This document shows, piece by piece, positions 22,869 to 32,705 of a stretch of 61,761 nt of DNA. This DNA comes from Bacteroidota bacterium (GTDB taxonomy: Bacteria; Bacteroidota; Bacteroidia; Bacteroidales; JACABE01): assembly GCA_013377005.1 (NCBI GenBank), contig JACABE010000025.1:1-61761 (forward strand), read 5' to 3'. The notes beneath the pieces are model-generated. The model saw nothing but the letters and a program-made list of their open reading frames with translations. It searched no databases and had not been told where the DNA came from. Both the position numbers and the translations under genes were made by a program. Position 1 is the first letter of the stretch. Each line of letters begins with the position of its first letter.

Positions 22869-24596
22869 ATGATTTTTGATATAGAAGTAAATAACAAAAT
22901 CATCAAAGCCAAAAAAGGTGAAACTATTTTATCGGCACTCAGTCGCAACGGTATTAAAGTCCCTACTTTGTGCTATATGGAAGAATTAGCCCCATCCGGT
23001 GCTTGTCGGATTTGTGTGGTAGAAGTTGAAGGACAGCCTAATCTAGTTCCTTCTTGTGCACAACCAGTTGAAGAATGGATGAGAATAAAAACCCATTCAC
23101 CTAAGGTCATTAAAGCTAGAAAAACTATTGTTGAATTATTGCTTTCAAATCATCCTGATGATTGTTTGTATTGTGAACGAAATGGCAATTGCGAATTACA
23201 GAAATTAGCTGTTGAGCTAAATGTACTCGAACGTCGAATTAGCGGGCAAAAAGGCAAACAAAAAGCCGACCGATCGGGTTCAAGTATGGTAAGAGACCCC
23301 AAAAAATGCATTTTATGTGGCAGGTGTGTCAGGGTTTGTGAGGAAATTATTGGGGTTTCCGCCATTGACTTTATAAAAAGAGGAAATCATTGCGAAATTA
23401 CTCCTTCATTTCAAAAAGGAATTAATCTTTCAAGTTGTATTAATTGTGGACAGTGTATTATGTGCTGCCCCACAGGTGCTTTATATGAGAGAGACCATCT
23501 TCCCGAAATAATTGATTCTTTAAATAATCCAGCTAAACATGTTATTATTCAATATTCTCCAACCATTTCTGTTACTCTAGCAGAAGAGTTTGGAGTAAAA
23601 TCAGGAAAAGATATCAATGGAATGATAAATGCAGCTTTAAGAAAAATAGGATTTAATAAAGTATTCGACTCTAGTTTTGGAGCCGATATTAATACCATTG
23701 AAGTTGCAAATGAACTTGTAAATAGAATTAAGACCAATCAAAATCTACCCATGTTTAACAGTTGTTGTCCGGCATGGGTAAAATATATTGAACAAACGCA
23801 CTCGCATTTAATTGAAAATTTGGCTACAGTAAAATCGCCTCAACAAATAATGGGTAAATTAATAAAAGGATATTATGCCGAAACATTCAATATTTCAGCT
23901 AATGATATTTATACTGTTTCTGTAATGCCTTGTATTGCTAAAAAATTCGAAGCACAACGCGAAGAAATGACCCATAAAGGTATTACAGATGTAGATGCAG
24001 TGCTAACAACAAGAGAATTAGCTCGATTAATTCGCCTTTATGGTATAGATATCATGAATATTGAATCAGAATTAGCTGATACAATATTAGGTACACGAAG
24101 TTCAGCAGGAAAGCTCTTTGCTGTTTCTGGTGGTGTTGCAGAAGCTGTAATCAGAACTAGTTTTAATTTACTAACAGGCAAAGATTTAGTTAATTTCAAA
24201 ATTATCGAATTAAGAAGTATAAATAAAGGCAGAAAAGAATTCAAAATTAAAGCAGGAGATTATGAGATTGGAGTTGCAGTAGTAAGCGATATGATAAATG
24301 CTGAAAAAATACTTAATGAAATAAAAAATGGGAGAAATGATATTCAATTTATTGAGGTAATGGCTTGTCCCGGAGGTTGTGTAAATGGAGGGGGGCAACC
24401 TATACCTTCTCGAAAAGAAGATATTAAAGCGAGAATAAAAGCAATTTACGATGTTGATGATAAAGAATCTATTAAATTTGCACATAAAAACCCCCAATTA
24501 AATGAGTTATATAAAAATTATTTAGGAAATCCTTGTGATGAAAATTGCACAACTATCTTACACACAAGTTTTAATAAAAGAGATGTTCTATTATAA
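22869..24596 (+). CDS. hydA: Catalytic [FeFe]-hydrogenase subunit
   Basis: 575 residues. An N-terminal [2Fe-2S] ferredoxin (LCYMEELAPSGACRICVVEV) is followed by the His/Cys cluster region DDCLYCERNGNCELQ and two 4Fe-4S motifs (CILCGRCVRVCEE and CINCGQCIMCCP). The H-cluster domain has motif 1 NSCCPAW (297-303, with Asn where Thr/Ser is usual), motif 2 MPCIAKKFEAQRE, and motif 3 EVMACPGGCVNGGGQP. The proton-relay Cys is kept (Cys300). The layout and the HydBC partners point to a group A bifurcating or NAD-linked enzyme making or using H2. Maturases HydEFG are not in the window. Confidence 0.95.
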   Translation: MIFDIEVNNKIIKAKKGETILSALSRNGIKVPTLCYMEELAPSGACRICVVEVEGQPNLVPSCAQPVEEWMRIKTHSPKVIKARKTIVELLLSNHPDDCLYCERNGNCELQKLAVELNVLERRISGQKGKQKADRSGSSMVRDPKKCILCGRCVRVCEEIIGVSAIDFIKRGNHCEITPSFQKGINLSSCINCGQCIMCCPTGALYERDHLPEIIDSLNNPAKHVIIQYSPTISVTLAEEFGVKSGKDINGMINAALRKIGFNKVFDSSFGADINTIEVANELVNRIKTNQNLPMFNSCCPAWVKYIEQTHSHLIENLATVKSPQQIMGKLIKGYYAETFNISANDIYTVSVMPCIAKKFEAQREEMTHKGITDVDAVLTTRELARLIRLYGIDIMNIESELADTILGTRSSAGKLFAVSGGVAEAVIRTSFNLLTGKDLVNFKIIELRSINKGRKEFKIKAGDYEIGVAVVSDMINAEKILNEIKNGRNDIQFIEVMACPGGCVNGGGQPIPSRKEDIKARIKAIYDVDDKESIKFAHKNPQLNELYKNYLGNPCDENCTTILHTSFNKRDVLL

Positions 24597-24651
24597 AACC
24601 AATAACATTAGGCACTTTAAAAAATATATAAACTAAAATATCAAATAAAAA

Positions 24652-25629
24652 ATGAAAAAAAGTCTTATTTTATGTTGTTCAATAATTGCAATAATAGTTG
24701 CATTAACAACATCTTGTAAAAATAAATCAAGTAAAAATAATGCTGATAGTAAAGATAGCTTATCAGGAACTATTAGTATTTCTGGTGCATTTGCTTTATA
24801 TCCTTTAACAGTAAAATGGGCTGATGAATACATGAAATTATATCCAAAAGTAACAATTGATGTATCAGCAGGTGGTGCTGGCAAAGGCATGACGGATGCA
24901 TTATCAGGAATGATTGATTTGGGAATGTTTTCAAAAGCAGTGAGCAATGAAGAAAAACAAAATGGTGCATGGTGGATAGCTGTTACAAAAGATGCCGTAT
25001 TAGCAACAATCAATACTAAAAATCCAGAAATTGAATCTATCAAAACCAATGGGCTTACAATGGAAAAATTCTATGATATTTTCATTACCAATAAGATTAA
25101 AAATTGGGGTACTGCGTTGAATACAAAAAGTAAAGCAAAGATTAATGTCTACACTCGTTCCGATGCTTGTGGTGCTGCAGAAATGTGGGCAAAATACTTA
25201 AATGGGAAAAAACAGGAAGATCTTCAAGGTATTGGTGTTAACGGAGATCCAGGTGTAGCAGATGCAGTTAAAAAAGATGTAAATGGTATTGGTTTTAATA
25301 ATATTGCTTATGTGTTTGATATTAAAACCCGCAAAAAATATGAAGGTATGGCTGTTGTTCCTATTGACATTAATAAAAATGGGAAAATAGAACCAGAAGA
25401 AAATGTATATAATAGCTTAGATGAAATTATGGCTGCTATTAAAGATGGACGTTATCCTTCTCCTCCTGCAAGAGATTTATTTTTTGTGTGCAAAGGAAAA
25501 CCACAAAAAGCTGTAATAACACATTTCCTCAACTGGGTACTTACTGATGGACAAAAATATGTGAATGAAGCAGGTTATGTTTTATTATCAGAAGAAAGTA
25601 TAAAAACAGAGTTGGGAAAGATAAAGTAA
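24652..25629 (+). CDS. pstS: PstS-like phosphate/oxyanion-binding lipoprotein
   Basis: 325 residues. A lipoprotein signal with Cys22 (ALTTSC) is followed by a type II periplasmic-binding fold. SGAFALYPLTVKWADEYMKL, then AGGAGKGMTDALSGMIDLGM and the RSDACGAAEMWAKYL segment correspond to the anion-binding loops of PstS. It delivers phosphate or a similar oxyanion to PstCAB. It lies 55 bases after hydA and may share its transcript. The matching permease genes come only after a 7-kb interruption. Phosphate is the family default; the loops differ enough that another oxyanion is possible. Confidence 0.8.
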   Translation: MKKSLILCCSIIAIIVALTTSCKNKSSKNNADSKDSLSGTISISGAFALYPLTVKWADEYMKLYPKVTIDVSAGGAGKGMTDALSGMIDLGMFSKAVSNEEKQNGAWWIAVTKDAVLATINTKNPEIESIKTNGLTMEKFYDIFITNKIKNWGTALNTKSKAKINVYTRSDACGAAEMWAKYLNGKKQEDLQGIGVNGDPGVADAVKKDVNGIGFNNIAYVFDIKTRKKYEGMAVVPIDINKNGKIEPEENVYNSLDEIMAAIKDGRYPSPPARDLFFVCKGKPQKAVITHFLNWVLTDGQKYVNEAGYVLLSEESIKTELGKIK

Positions 25630-25705
25630 ATTCTAAGACGAAAGTCCGAAGTTAGAAGTTAGAAAACAGTAATTTTAAGGATAAAAAATTTTATAAAAAT
25701 CGCTA

Positions 25706-25919
25706 TGGAATTTAAATTTGAAAAGCTAGGAATTTGGGAGAAAATATTCATAAAATGGCTTCAAAGTTTCAAAAAGAGGAAATATTTAGTCTGTCTTTTC
25801 AAAAAGAGATTCTGAGTAAAAAAATGGTTGAGCAAACTACAAACTTTTTGCCTGGTGTTTACTTAATAAAACTTGAGAATGGTAAGACATTTGAGTTTGA
25901 GAAAATTGTGAAAGAATAA
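25706..25919 (+). pseudogene. Chimeric remnant: four-helix-bundle protein start fused to a T9SS sorting-domain tail
   Basis: From ATG 25706 the frame reads MEFKFEKLGIW, the opening of Bacteroidota four-helix-bundle (S23-type) proteins. After a frameshift near 25735 it continues IHKMASKFQKEEIFSLSFQ, the next part of the same family. The frame then reads KKMVEQTTNFLPGVYLIKLE and NGKTFEFEKIVKE, which is the end of a T9SS type A sorting domain. Neither half is complete, so this is a relic rather than a working 61-residue gene. Confidence 0.55.
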
Positions 25920-25980
25920 ATCTCTTTCTTTTAAATTTAAGATATCTGAAGAAATAAGAATAAAAAAATCAAATAAATAT

Positions 25981-28900
25981 ATGAAGAAGATAACTACAGT
26001 TTTAATTTTAAGTTGGTTTTTTATATTTAACAGCAATCTGAAAGCTCAATGGAGTTCTGTAAGTTCAAGTACATTGTATGACATTTACGACATTCAGTTT
26101 TTAAATGCCTATGATATTTTTTTGGCAGGAGATGATGGATTGACAAAATCCAGCGATGGAGGTTACAACTGGAGTATATTACCTCTGGTTGACAATAACG
26201 GAACCTCTATGTATGCCAGTGGGTTACGGACTGTCCATTTTTTTGACAACTATAATGGAGTTGCAACTGGTTTAATGTACATGAGCAATAATGAATGCAT
26301 GCTAAAAACTACCAATGGTGGTGCAAACTGGACAATAACTTATCTAACAAATAATATTGGTATTTTTCATAAAATACATTTTCCTAACAATAATACACTT
26401 ACAGCTTATGCTGTAGGTGAAAATGGAAGAATTTTAAAAACAACAAATGGGGGAAATTCATGGGTGTCGCAAAATTCGGGAATTACAGCTGACTTAAAAG
26501 ACGTTTTTTTTACATCAACTCAAACAGGATTTGCAACAGGTGGGAACTTTCTGCTTTCAACAAATAACGGTGGTTCGTCATGGCAGTCGGCTAATTTTGG
26601 ATATCAAGTAAATAATGTAAAATTTATTAATTCTACAACAGGTTATATCGGTGCTGCAAATAAAATTTTAAAAACTACAAATAGTGGATCAACCTGGGAC
26701 ACAATCAACAAGCCACCTTATTATGCCAGCTATAAAATTTATCCAAAAGATGCTGATACACTGATTGCTATTGCAGGAAATATGGCTTTCATCACTAAAA
26801 ATGGTGGTTTTCTTTGGGAAAAACAAAACAGCATATTTACAACCCAACTCAATGATTTTGAAACTTACAACTGGCAAAAAAGCATATTAGTAGGTGAAGA
26901 TGGAAAAATTTACAAGACAGAAAATGCCGGAGGAACACCCTATCCGATTGCATCTTTTTCGTTTCCAAACAATACAATTTGTAAAGATTCTACAATAAAT
27001 TTCATCAATAATAGCAGTAATACATACAATTATCATTGGTTATTTAATGGAGTTCCTTTTTCATCAGCATATAATTCAGCTTATGTTTTCCATAATCCTG
27101 ATCAGTACGATACAATTTCATTGATAGCAAATAATGGCTACAATACTGATACATATTCAACATCACTTTATGTACAACCATCTCTGGATTTCAATTTGAG
27201 CTTTCAGCTTTCAAGTGATACAGTATGTTATAATACTCAAGATACTATAAAAATTCCAAATAGTGTTAATGGTGTTACTTACAAAATAAAAGACGCTAAT
27301 TCTTTAGTAATTTCTTCTTTTTATGGAAATAGTGATTTGGTAAAAATCCCAACGGTTAATCTTACCAATACTGTTAATTATACCATTGAAGCAACCAAAA
27401 TCAATAGTTGTGGAACAAATACAAAAACACTACCAATTCACATTGAAGTAAGTAAACCAAATATTAATCTGCCATTTTATGCTCAGGATACAATAGTCTG
27501 TTCTGGTGATTCTTCATATATTAAACTAGAGAACTCAGAATCGGGAACTATTTATCAGTTGTATTCATCTTATCAGGCAGTAGGTCAAGCTCAAACAGGA
27601 AATGGTGGCACTTTAACTTTTCGCTTAGGACCTGCTTCCACAAAAACATATCAGCTAACAGCAACAAATACAAGAGGTTGCCAGATAACTTTCACAAGAA
27701 ACATTACAATTACACCAAGATCATTAAATGTTTATTTTACTTTACTAAATGGTTTTATCATGTTTGGAGACACCTTGAAAATCACAAATTCTTCGAATGC
27801 AGATAGTTATAAATGGGTGATTGATACAAATTTTTCAATCCCGATATCAACAAATGAAAATCCAATATTAACATTTAACACACAAGGGAGAAAAAAATTA
27901 ACACTAATAGGAAACACTATACAGGGTTGTACTCAAAAAAGGAGTATTGATATTGAAGTTCTTCAACCAACAGTTTCAGGTAATATAACCCGTTGTAATT
28001 TTGTTGAGCAATCTGTTGATAAATCCCCAACTATTACTGACTACTTTGTTGATAATAATAAAAATCATTATTATATCGGGTATAAAAACATCAGTAGTTA
28101 TAATAACCCAGGGATTTTTTTAGAGAAAAGAGACAGTATGTATAATTCAATTTTTTATAAAGAAATAGCTTGTACCAGCACAACTAATAACACATCTTTT
28201 CCTACATCTATAGCTACAGATTCAAAAGGAAATATCTATCTTACCGGGCATTTTTTTAACAATCTTATCAATATTGGTCCCTTTTCAATAAATTGTGGTA
28301 GTCATTCTTTTATTAATTCTTTCATTGTTAAGTATGATAACATAGGACAGGAAAAATGGGTTATTTATTCAAAAATCAATAGTGGATCAACCTCGACTTC
28401 AATGAATGGATTTTTCTTCTCAGATATTTCAATAAATAAAGATGATAGGATTTTTGTGAGTGGAGCGAACTATGAAAATGTAAGGAATACGATAAATTTC
28501 ACTGATAATAGTAATATTGAATTAGGAATAGGAGTCAATAATAGAGATGGGTTTTTGCTTGAAATCGATTCAAATGGTGTTAAAAAGGATTTTGCAAATT
28601 TTGGAGGAATTTACTATAGCAGAATTACAGCTTATGAAAGTAAGAATGAAATCAATCAATGTATTGGAATTAATCCTAAAATAATAGCTGACTCAGCCGG
28701 AAATGTAAAAATTGCAGGATCTTTTAACAAGAGGTATTCTAATCCGGAACCTTTTGTTTTTGGTAATTTTCAACTCAATGACAGTAGTGCTGTATTTGTT
28801 GCAACTTATAACAAAACAACTGGTTGGAAAAGTGCAAAGTCTATTGTGAAAGGAGCTCAATTTGGACCGATCAAGCAATTTAAGTATGATGAAAATAATA

Positions 28901-31900
28901 ATTACTTCCTTTCAGGAAGTGTAGATGGTTATTTTAAATATAATACTGACACTGTTTTTACTGATTTTAATCCGTTTCCAGTTAATGGTGGTGTAAAATA
29001 TAGTTATTTAATTAAATCTGATTCTATAGGGAATCATAACTATTATTACACATCTCCAAATAATAATATTAGTGATTTTGAACTAATGGGCAATGGGGAT
29101 GTACTGGCTCTTTTTAACATTCCTTATGTTAATTATAACGGTGCTACTCAAAATACGTTAGGTATTAAAAACTCACAAAATCAATATTATGGAAGGAAAA
29201 CGCTTGGAGCAAAAAACTATCTTTTTGCAAATATTAACTCTACGGGAAGTTTAATATCTACTAATATATTCAATGGCTATAAAGATGATATTGGATATTT
29301 CATTAGAAAAGATAAATGTGGTGATGTTTACGCAATTACAAGAGAAAATATTAACTCTTTAACAACTAATTATAATGGATATTTAATGATTTCAAAATTT
29401 GCTACAGATGGTGTTTGCATTAAACAAAATTGCGTAGCAGTAAATTTTACCGATGCTGCAATTATTAATAAAAACAACTGGAATTCCTTTGCTACTCAAA
29501 ATACAATAAGCACTTCAATACCAATTATTAATAAAGGAAATACTATTATTAATACTATAAAAGTGAGAGTTAAAAATAATTTATTGACTGACACTTTGAT
29601 TAGCTGGACAGGTTCGTTACAACCAAATGATACTGTTTTAATTACTTTTAATTCAGTTCCTTTATACCAAGGTGGAAATAATTTATCCATTGTAATTGAT
29701 TCTGTATTACCTAATATTGATCAAAATCATACAAATGATACAATAGAAACCTTTATTTATCGGTCTGCACCATTAAATGGAATTTATACTATAGGTCAGG
29801 ATAACATTTCCGATTTCCCTGATGTTGTAAGTTCTGCCAATGCATTAAATAATCTTGGGATTTCAGGAGCCGTTACTTTTATTATAAAACCTGGAACTTA
29901 TTACGACCCTATACTATTTTCAAAAATAAATGGAGTTTCTGCAACAAAAAGAATTACCTATAAATCGCTAAACAATGATAGTACCTCTGTGGTTTTATCC
30001 AATAGCACAGGAAATCAATTCGGAGATTATGTAATAAGAATTGATACTACAAATTATTTAACATTTAGACATCTTACAATTAGAAACAACAGTTTACTTC
30101 AAAATGCATCAACGATTCTAATTAACGGAAACTCAAATTATCTCCAATTTAAAAACAATATTATTGCGTCTAAGTATCAAATAGAAAATTATAATTTTTC
30201 ATTAATAAACGCCCCTGTTTATAACTCTTTTACAAATAATATTACAATTGCAAATAATTTATTCGAAAATGGTAACAATGGAGTTAGGTTTTGGAATGGT
30301 TCTTATAGTTCAAAAAGTGATTCCCTGATTATATGTAATAATATCTTTAAGAATAATATTACCTCAAATATCAATATTTTTTATATTAAAAATTCTATTT
30401 TCAGTAACAACATTCTGCAATCAGCAAATTGCATTTACTTAAGAAATTGTATAAATTTAACAATTAGCAACAATATTATTAGAGCCAGCAATAATGCGAT
30501 CTATTTATCTGATGATTTTGATAATTCAGACATTATTAATAATATAATTATTTCTGAAAATGGATATTGTATCTTTGCAGATGGTGCAGGATATTTCAAT
30601 GTATATAACAATACAATGTTGGCAAGAATTGGTAGTTGCACTTATTATATGAATCCTGATGGTATTAAACACAGCAACAATATTTTTGCTTCTTTAGGTT
30701 CTCAATCCTGTGTTTACGGAACAAATTACGCAACTTATCAAGTGTCATCCGATTATAATACTTATTATTCATTAGCTGGAAACAATGCTTTTGCGAGCTT
30801 AACTGCTTTTCAAAACTTTCAGCAAACAAATCAAAGAGATTTGCATTCAAAATTTTATTTACCTCAGTTTAAATCTTATAATGACTTACATATTTTAAAC
30901 GATACAACCATAAGAAATAAAGGAGTGTTTTTACCTGATGTACTTACTGATATTGACGGGGACATCAGAGATACTCTCCCAGATATAGGTGCTGATGAAT
31001 TTTCAATAACTACTGCACCACCCACTCTTACTGTTTGGCCTGGTGATGCAAATGCAGATCATATTGTTGACTATCTGGATATATTTCCATTGGGAGTATA
31101 TTATGGAGAATTTGGAATTCCACGTCAGAATACAATGAATAACTGGCAAGCAAAAGATGCGTATCAATGGAATCAAATTCAACAAAATGCTGCAAACTTA
31201 TGCCATGCCGATTGTAATGGAGACGGAATAATTAACGAAGCAGACACATTGATAATTTACAAAAACTTTAATTTAAATCACGGTCAAACTAATACACAAC
31301 CTTCTAATCTAGTGAATATCCCAATAAATTATGAAATTTCAAAACCAATTTATTTACCAGGTGACACAATTAAATTAAGTATTATTTTAGGAGACAGCAT
31401 ATTACAAGCAGATAGTCTTTATGGTTTAGGTATATCAATTGGTGTAATAAACAAAAACAATATAGATACCAATACGATTTCAAATATTTTTAATCCATCT
31501 TGGATTACAAACATTCAACCAATAGTATCCATTAATGCAATTGATAAATTTAATGCACAAATCCAATCTGTAAAGGTAAGAACTAATAAAACCAATGCTT
31601 TATCAGGGCATGGAAGTATTACTTTGTTATCATTAAAATTAAAATCAGCCAATTTAGATGATACATTAAAAATTGAAATAAAATCAATTATCGGAACTAA
31701 TAAGAATGGTGGATTACAAAATTTCGGATCAAAAACAATTAAAATTCCAGTTGATACCCTTGGCCTTCCTGCTGCAGCTGGAAACATTTCAGGCTTAACA
31801 GCAATATGTCAAGGTCAAAATAACATTATATATTCAGTTCCATTGATAAACAAAGCCACTTCATATATATGGACATTACCTTCTGGTGCAAGTGGTTCAA

Positions 31901-32499
31901 GTTCAATGAATACAATTATAGTAAATTATGGTACTTCTGCTGTTTCCGGGAATATAAGTGTTAAAGGTCATAATAGCAGCGGGGATGGAATTAGTTCTAT
32001 ATTAGCAATAACTGTAAACTCAATTCCACCTGCACCTATTATCACGCTAACAGGGACTACTTTGAGTTCAAATGCAACAAATTGCAATCAATGGTATAAT
32101 CTTGCTACTGGTTTAATTCCAAGCGCTACAGCTACAACTTATAATCCTGCACAAAACGGTAATTACTTTAGTATTGTTACAATAAATGGCTGTCTGTCAG
32201 ATTCATCTAATATTTTATATTGCAATTATATAGGTATAAATGATATTTATTCAATTGCTGATGATTTTTATATTTACCCTAATCCTGTAAAAGAAAATCT
32301 GATAATTGAACTCAAAGGTAACAAGATATTACAAAATACATCTGTTTCTATTTATACTATTCATGGGCAATTGCTTAAGCAAATAACATTAAAGGAAAAT
32401 AAAACTGTAATTGATACTCACAGCTTTGCAAGCGGTGTTTATATTATTAAATTGAATGATGAAAAGGAAAAGTTTGTGAGCAGTTTTCTGAAAGAATAA
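25981..32499 (+). CDS. Giant T9SS-secreted multidomain protein
   Basis: 2172 residues. After the signal peptide (about 1-22) come BNR/YCF48-like propeller repeats (about 25-315, recurring LKTTNGGANWT/NSW). Ig/PKD-like domains follow (about 320-660), then a region resembling SBBP-type propeller repeats (about 680-1150, IATDSKGNIYLTGHF) and a CARDB-like domain (about 1150-1265). Next are a right-handed beta-helix rich in N-N-I-I-x-x-N rungs (about 1270-1675), two EF-hand/dockerin-like loops (GDANADHIVDYLDI near 1687, DCNGDGIINEADTL near 1742), and a cohesin-like beta domain (about 1780-1930). A PKD-like domain and a type A T9SS sorting domain (about 2095-2172, FYIYPNPVKENLII) end it. Probably a surface adhesin or polymer-binding protein. 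It splits pstS from pstC. Confidence 0.82.
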   Translation: MKKITTVLILSWFFIFNSNLKAQWSSVSSSTLYDIYDIQFLNAYDIFLAGDDGLTKSSDGGYNWSILPLVDNNGTSMYASGLRTVHFFDNYNGVATGLMYMSNNECMLKTTNGGANWTITYLTNNIGIFHKIHFPNNNTLTAYAVGENGRILKTTNGGNSWVSQNSGITADLKDVFFTSTQTGFATGGNFLLSTNNGGSSWQSANFGYQVNNVKFINSTTGYIGAANKILKTTNSGSTWDTINKPPYYASYKIYPKDADTLIAIAGNMAFITKNGGFLWEKQNSIFTTQLNDFETYNWQKSILVGEDGKIYKTENAGGTPYPIASFSFPNNTICKDSTINFINNSSNTYNYHWLFNGVPFSSAYNSAYVFHNPDQYDTISLIANNGYNTDTYSTSLYVQPSLDFNLSFQLSSDTVCYNTQDTIKIPNSVNGVTYKIKDANSLVISSFYGNSDLVKIPTVNLTNTVNYTIEATKINSCGTNTKTLPIHIEVSKPNINLPFYAQDTIVCSGDSSYIKLENSESGTIYQLYSSYQAVGQAQTGNGGTLTFRLGPASTKTYQLTATNTRGCQITFTRNITITPRSLNVYFTLLNGFIMFGDTLKITNSSNADSYKWVIDTNFSIPISTNENPILTFNTQGRKKLTLIGNTIQGCTQKRSIDIEVLQPTVSGNITRCNFVEQSVDKSPTITDYFVDNNKNHYYIGYKNISSYNNPGIFLEKRDSMYNSIFYKEIACTSTTNNTSFPTSIATDSKGNIYLTGHFFNNLINIGPFSINCGSHSFINSFIVKYDNIGQEKWVIYSKINSGSTSTSMNGFFFSDISINKDDRIFVSGANYENVRNTINFTDNSNIELGIGVNNRDGFLLEIDSNGVKKDFANFGGIYYSRITAYESKNEINQCIGINPKIIADSAGNVKIAGSFNKRYSNPEPFVFGNFQLNDSSAVFVATYNKTTGWKSAKSIVKGAQFGPIKQFKYDENNNYFLSGSVDGYFKYNTDTVFTDFNPFPVNGGVKYSYLIKSDSIGNHNYYYTSPNNNISDFELMGNGDVLALFNIPYVNYNGATQNTLGIKNSQNQYYGRKTLGAKNYLFANINSTGSLISTNIFNGYKDDIGYFIRKDKCGDVYAITRENINSLTTNYNGYLMISKFATDGVCIKQNCVAVNFTDAAIINKNNWNSFATQNTISTSIPIINKGNTIINTIKVRVKNNLLTDTLISWTGSLQPNDTVLITFNSVPLYQGGNNLSIVIDSVLPNIDQNHTNDTIETFIYRSAPLNGIYTIGQDNISDFPDVVSSANALNNLGISGAVTFIIKPGTYYDPILFSKINGVSATKRITYKSLNNDSTSVVLSNSTGNQFGDYVIRIDTTNYLTFRHLTIRNNSLLQNASTILINGNSNYLQFKNNIIASKYQIENYNFSLINAPVYNSFTNNITIANNLFENGNNGVRFWNGSYSSKSDSLIICNNIFKNNITSNINIFYIKNSIFSNNILQSANCIYLRNCINLTISNNIIRASNNAIYLSDDFDNSDIINNIIISENGYCIFADGAGYFNVYNNTMLARIGSCTYYMNPDGIKHSNNIFASLGSQSCVYGTNYATYQVSSDYNTYYSLAGNNAFASLTAFQNFQQTNQRDLHSKFYLPQFKSYNDLHILNDTTIRNKGVFLPDVLTDIDGDIRDTLPDIGADEFSITTAPPTLTVWPGDANADHIVDYLDIFPLGVYYGEFGIPRQNTMNNWQAKDAYQWNQIQQNAANLCHADCNGDGIINEADTLIIYKNFNLNHGQTNTQPSNLVNIPINYEISKPIYLPGDTIKLSIILGDSILQADSLYGLGISIGVINKNNIDTNTISNIFNPSWITNIQPIVSINAIDKFNAQIQSVKVRTNKTNALSGHGSITLLSLKLKSANLDDTLKIEIKSIIGTNKNGGLQNFGSKTIKIPVDTLGLPAAAGNISGLTAICQGQNNIIYSVPLINKATSYIWTLPSGASGSSSMNTIIVNYGTSAVSGNISVKGHNSSGDGISSILAITVNSIPPAPIITLTGTTLSSNATNCNQWYNLATGLIPSATATTYNPAQNGNYFSIVTINGCLSDSSNILYCNYIGINDIYSIADDFYIYPNPVKENLIIELKGNKILQNTSVSIYTIHGQLLKQITLKENKTVIDTHSFASGVYIIKLNDEKEKFVSSFLKE

Positions 32500-32705
32500 G
32501 TTCATAGTAAGGTATTTAAGTATATAGAACCGTAACAGGTTTGCAAGATATAAATAAAAGATAAGCAATGAACAAGAATGACCTTTGAACTTCTAACATA
32601 AAAATATGAATAAAAAACAAGTAAAGTTATCAGTCAAAAATCAGAAATACGGAGGTACTACTTCGAACTTTCGATTTCGGTCTTCCATCTTCCAACTAAA
32701 AAACT

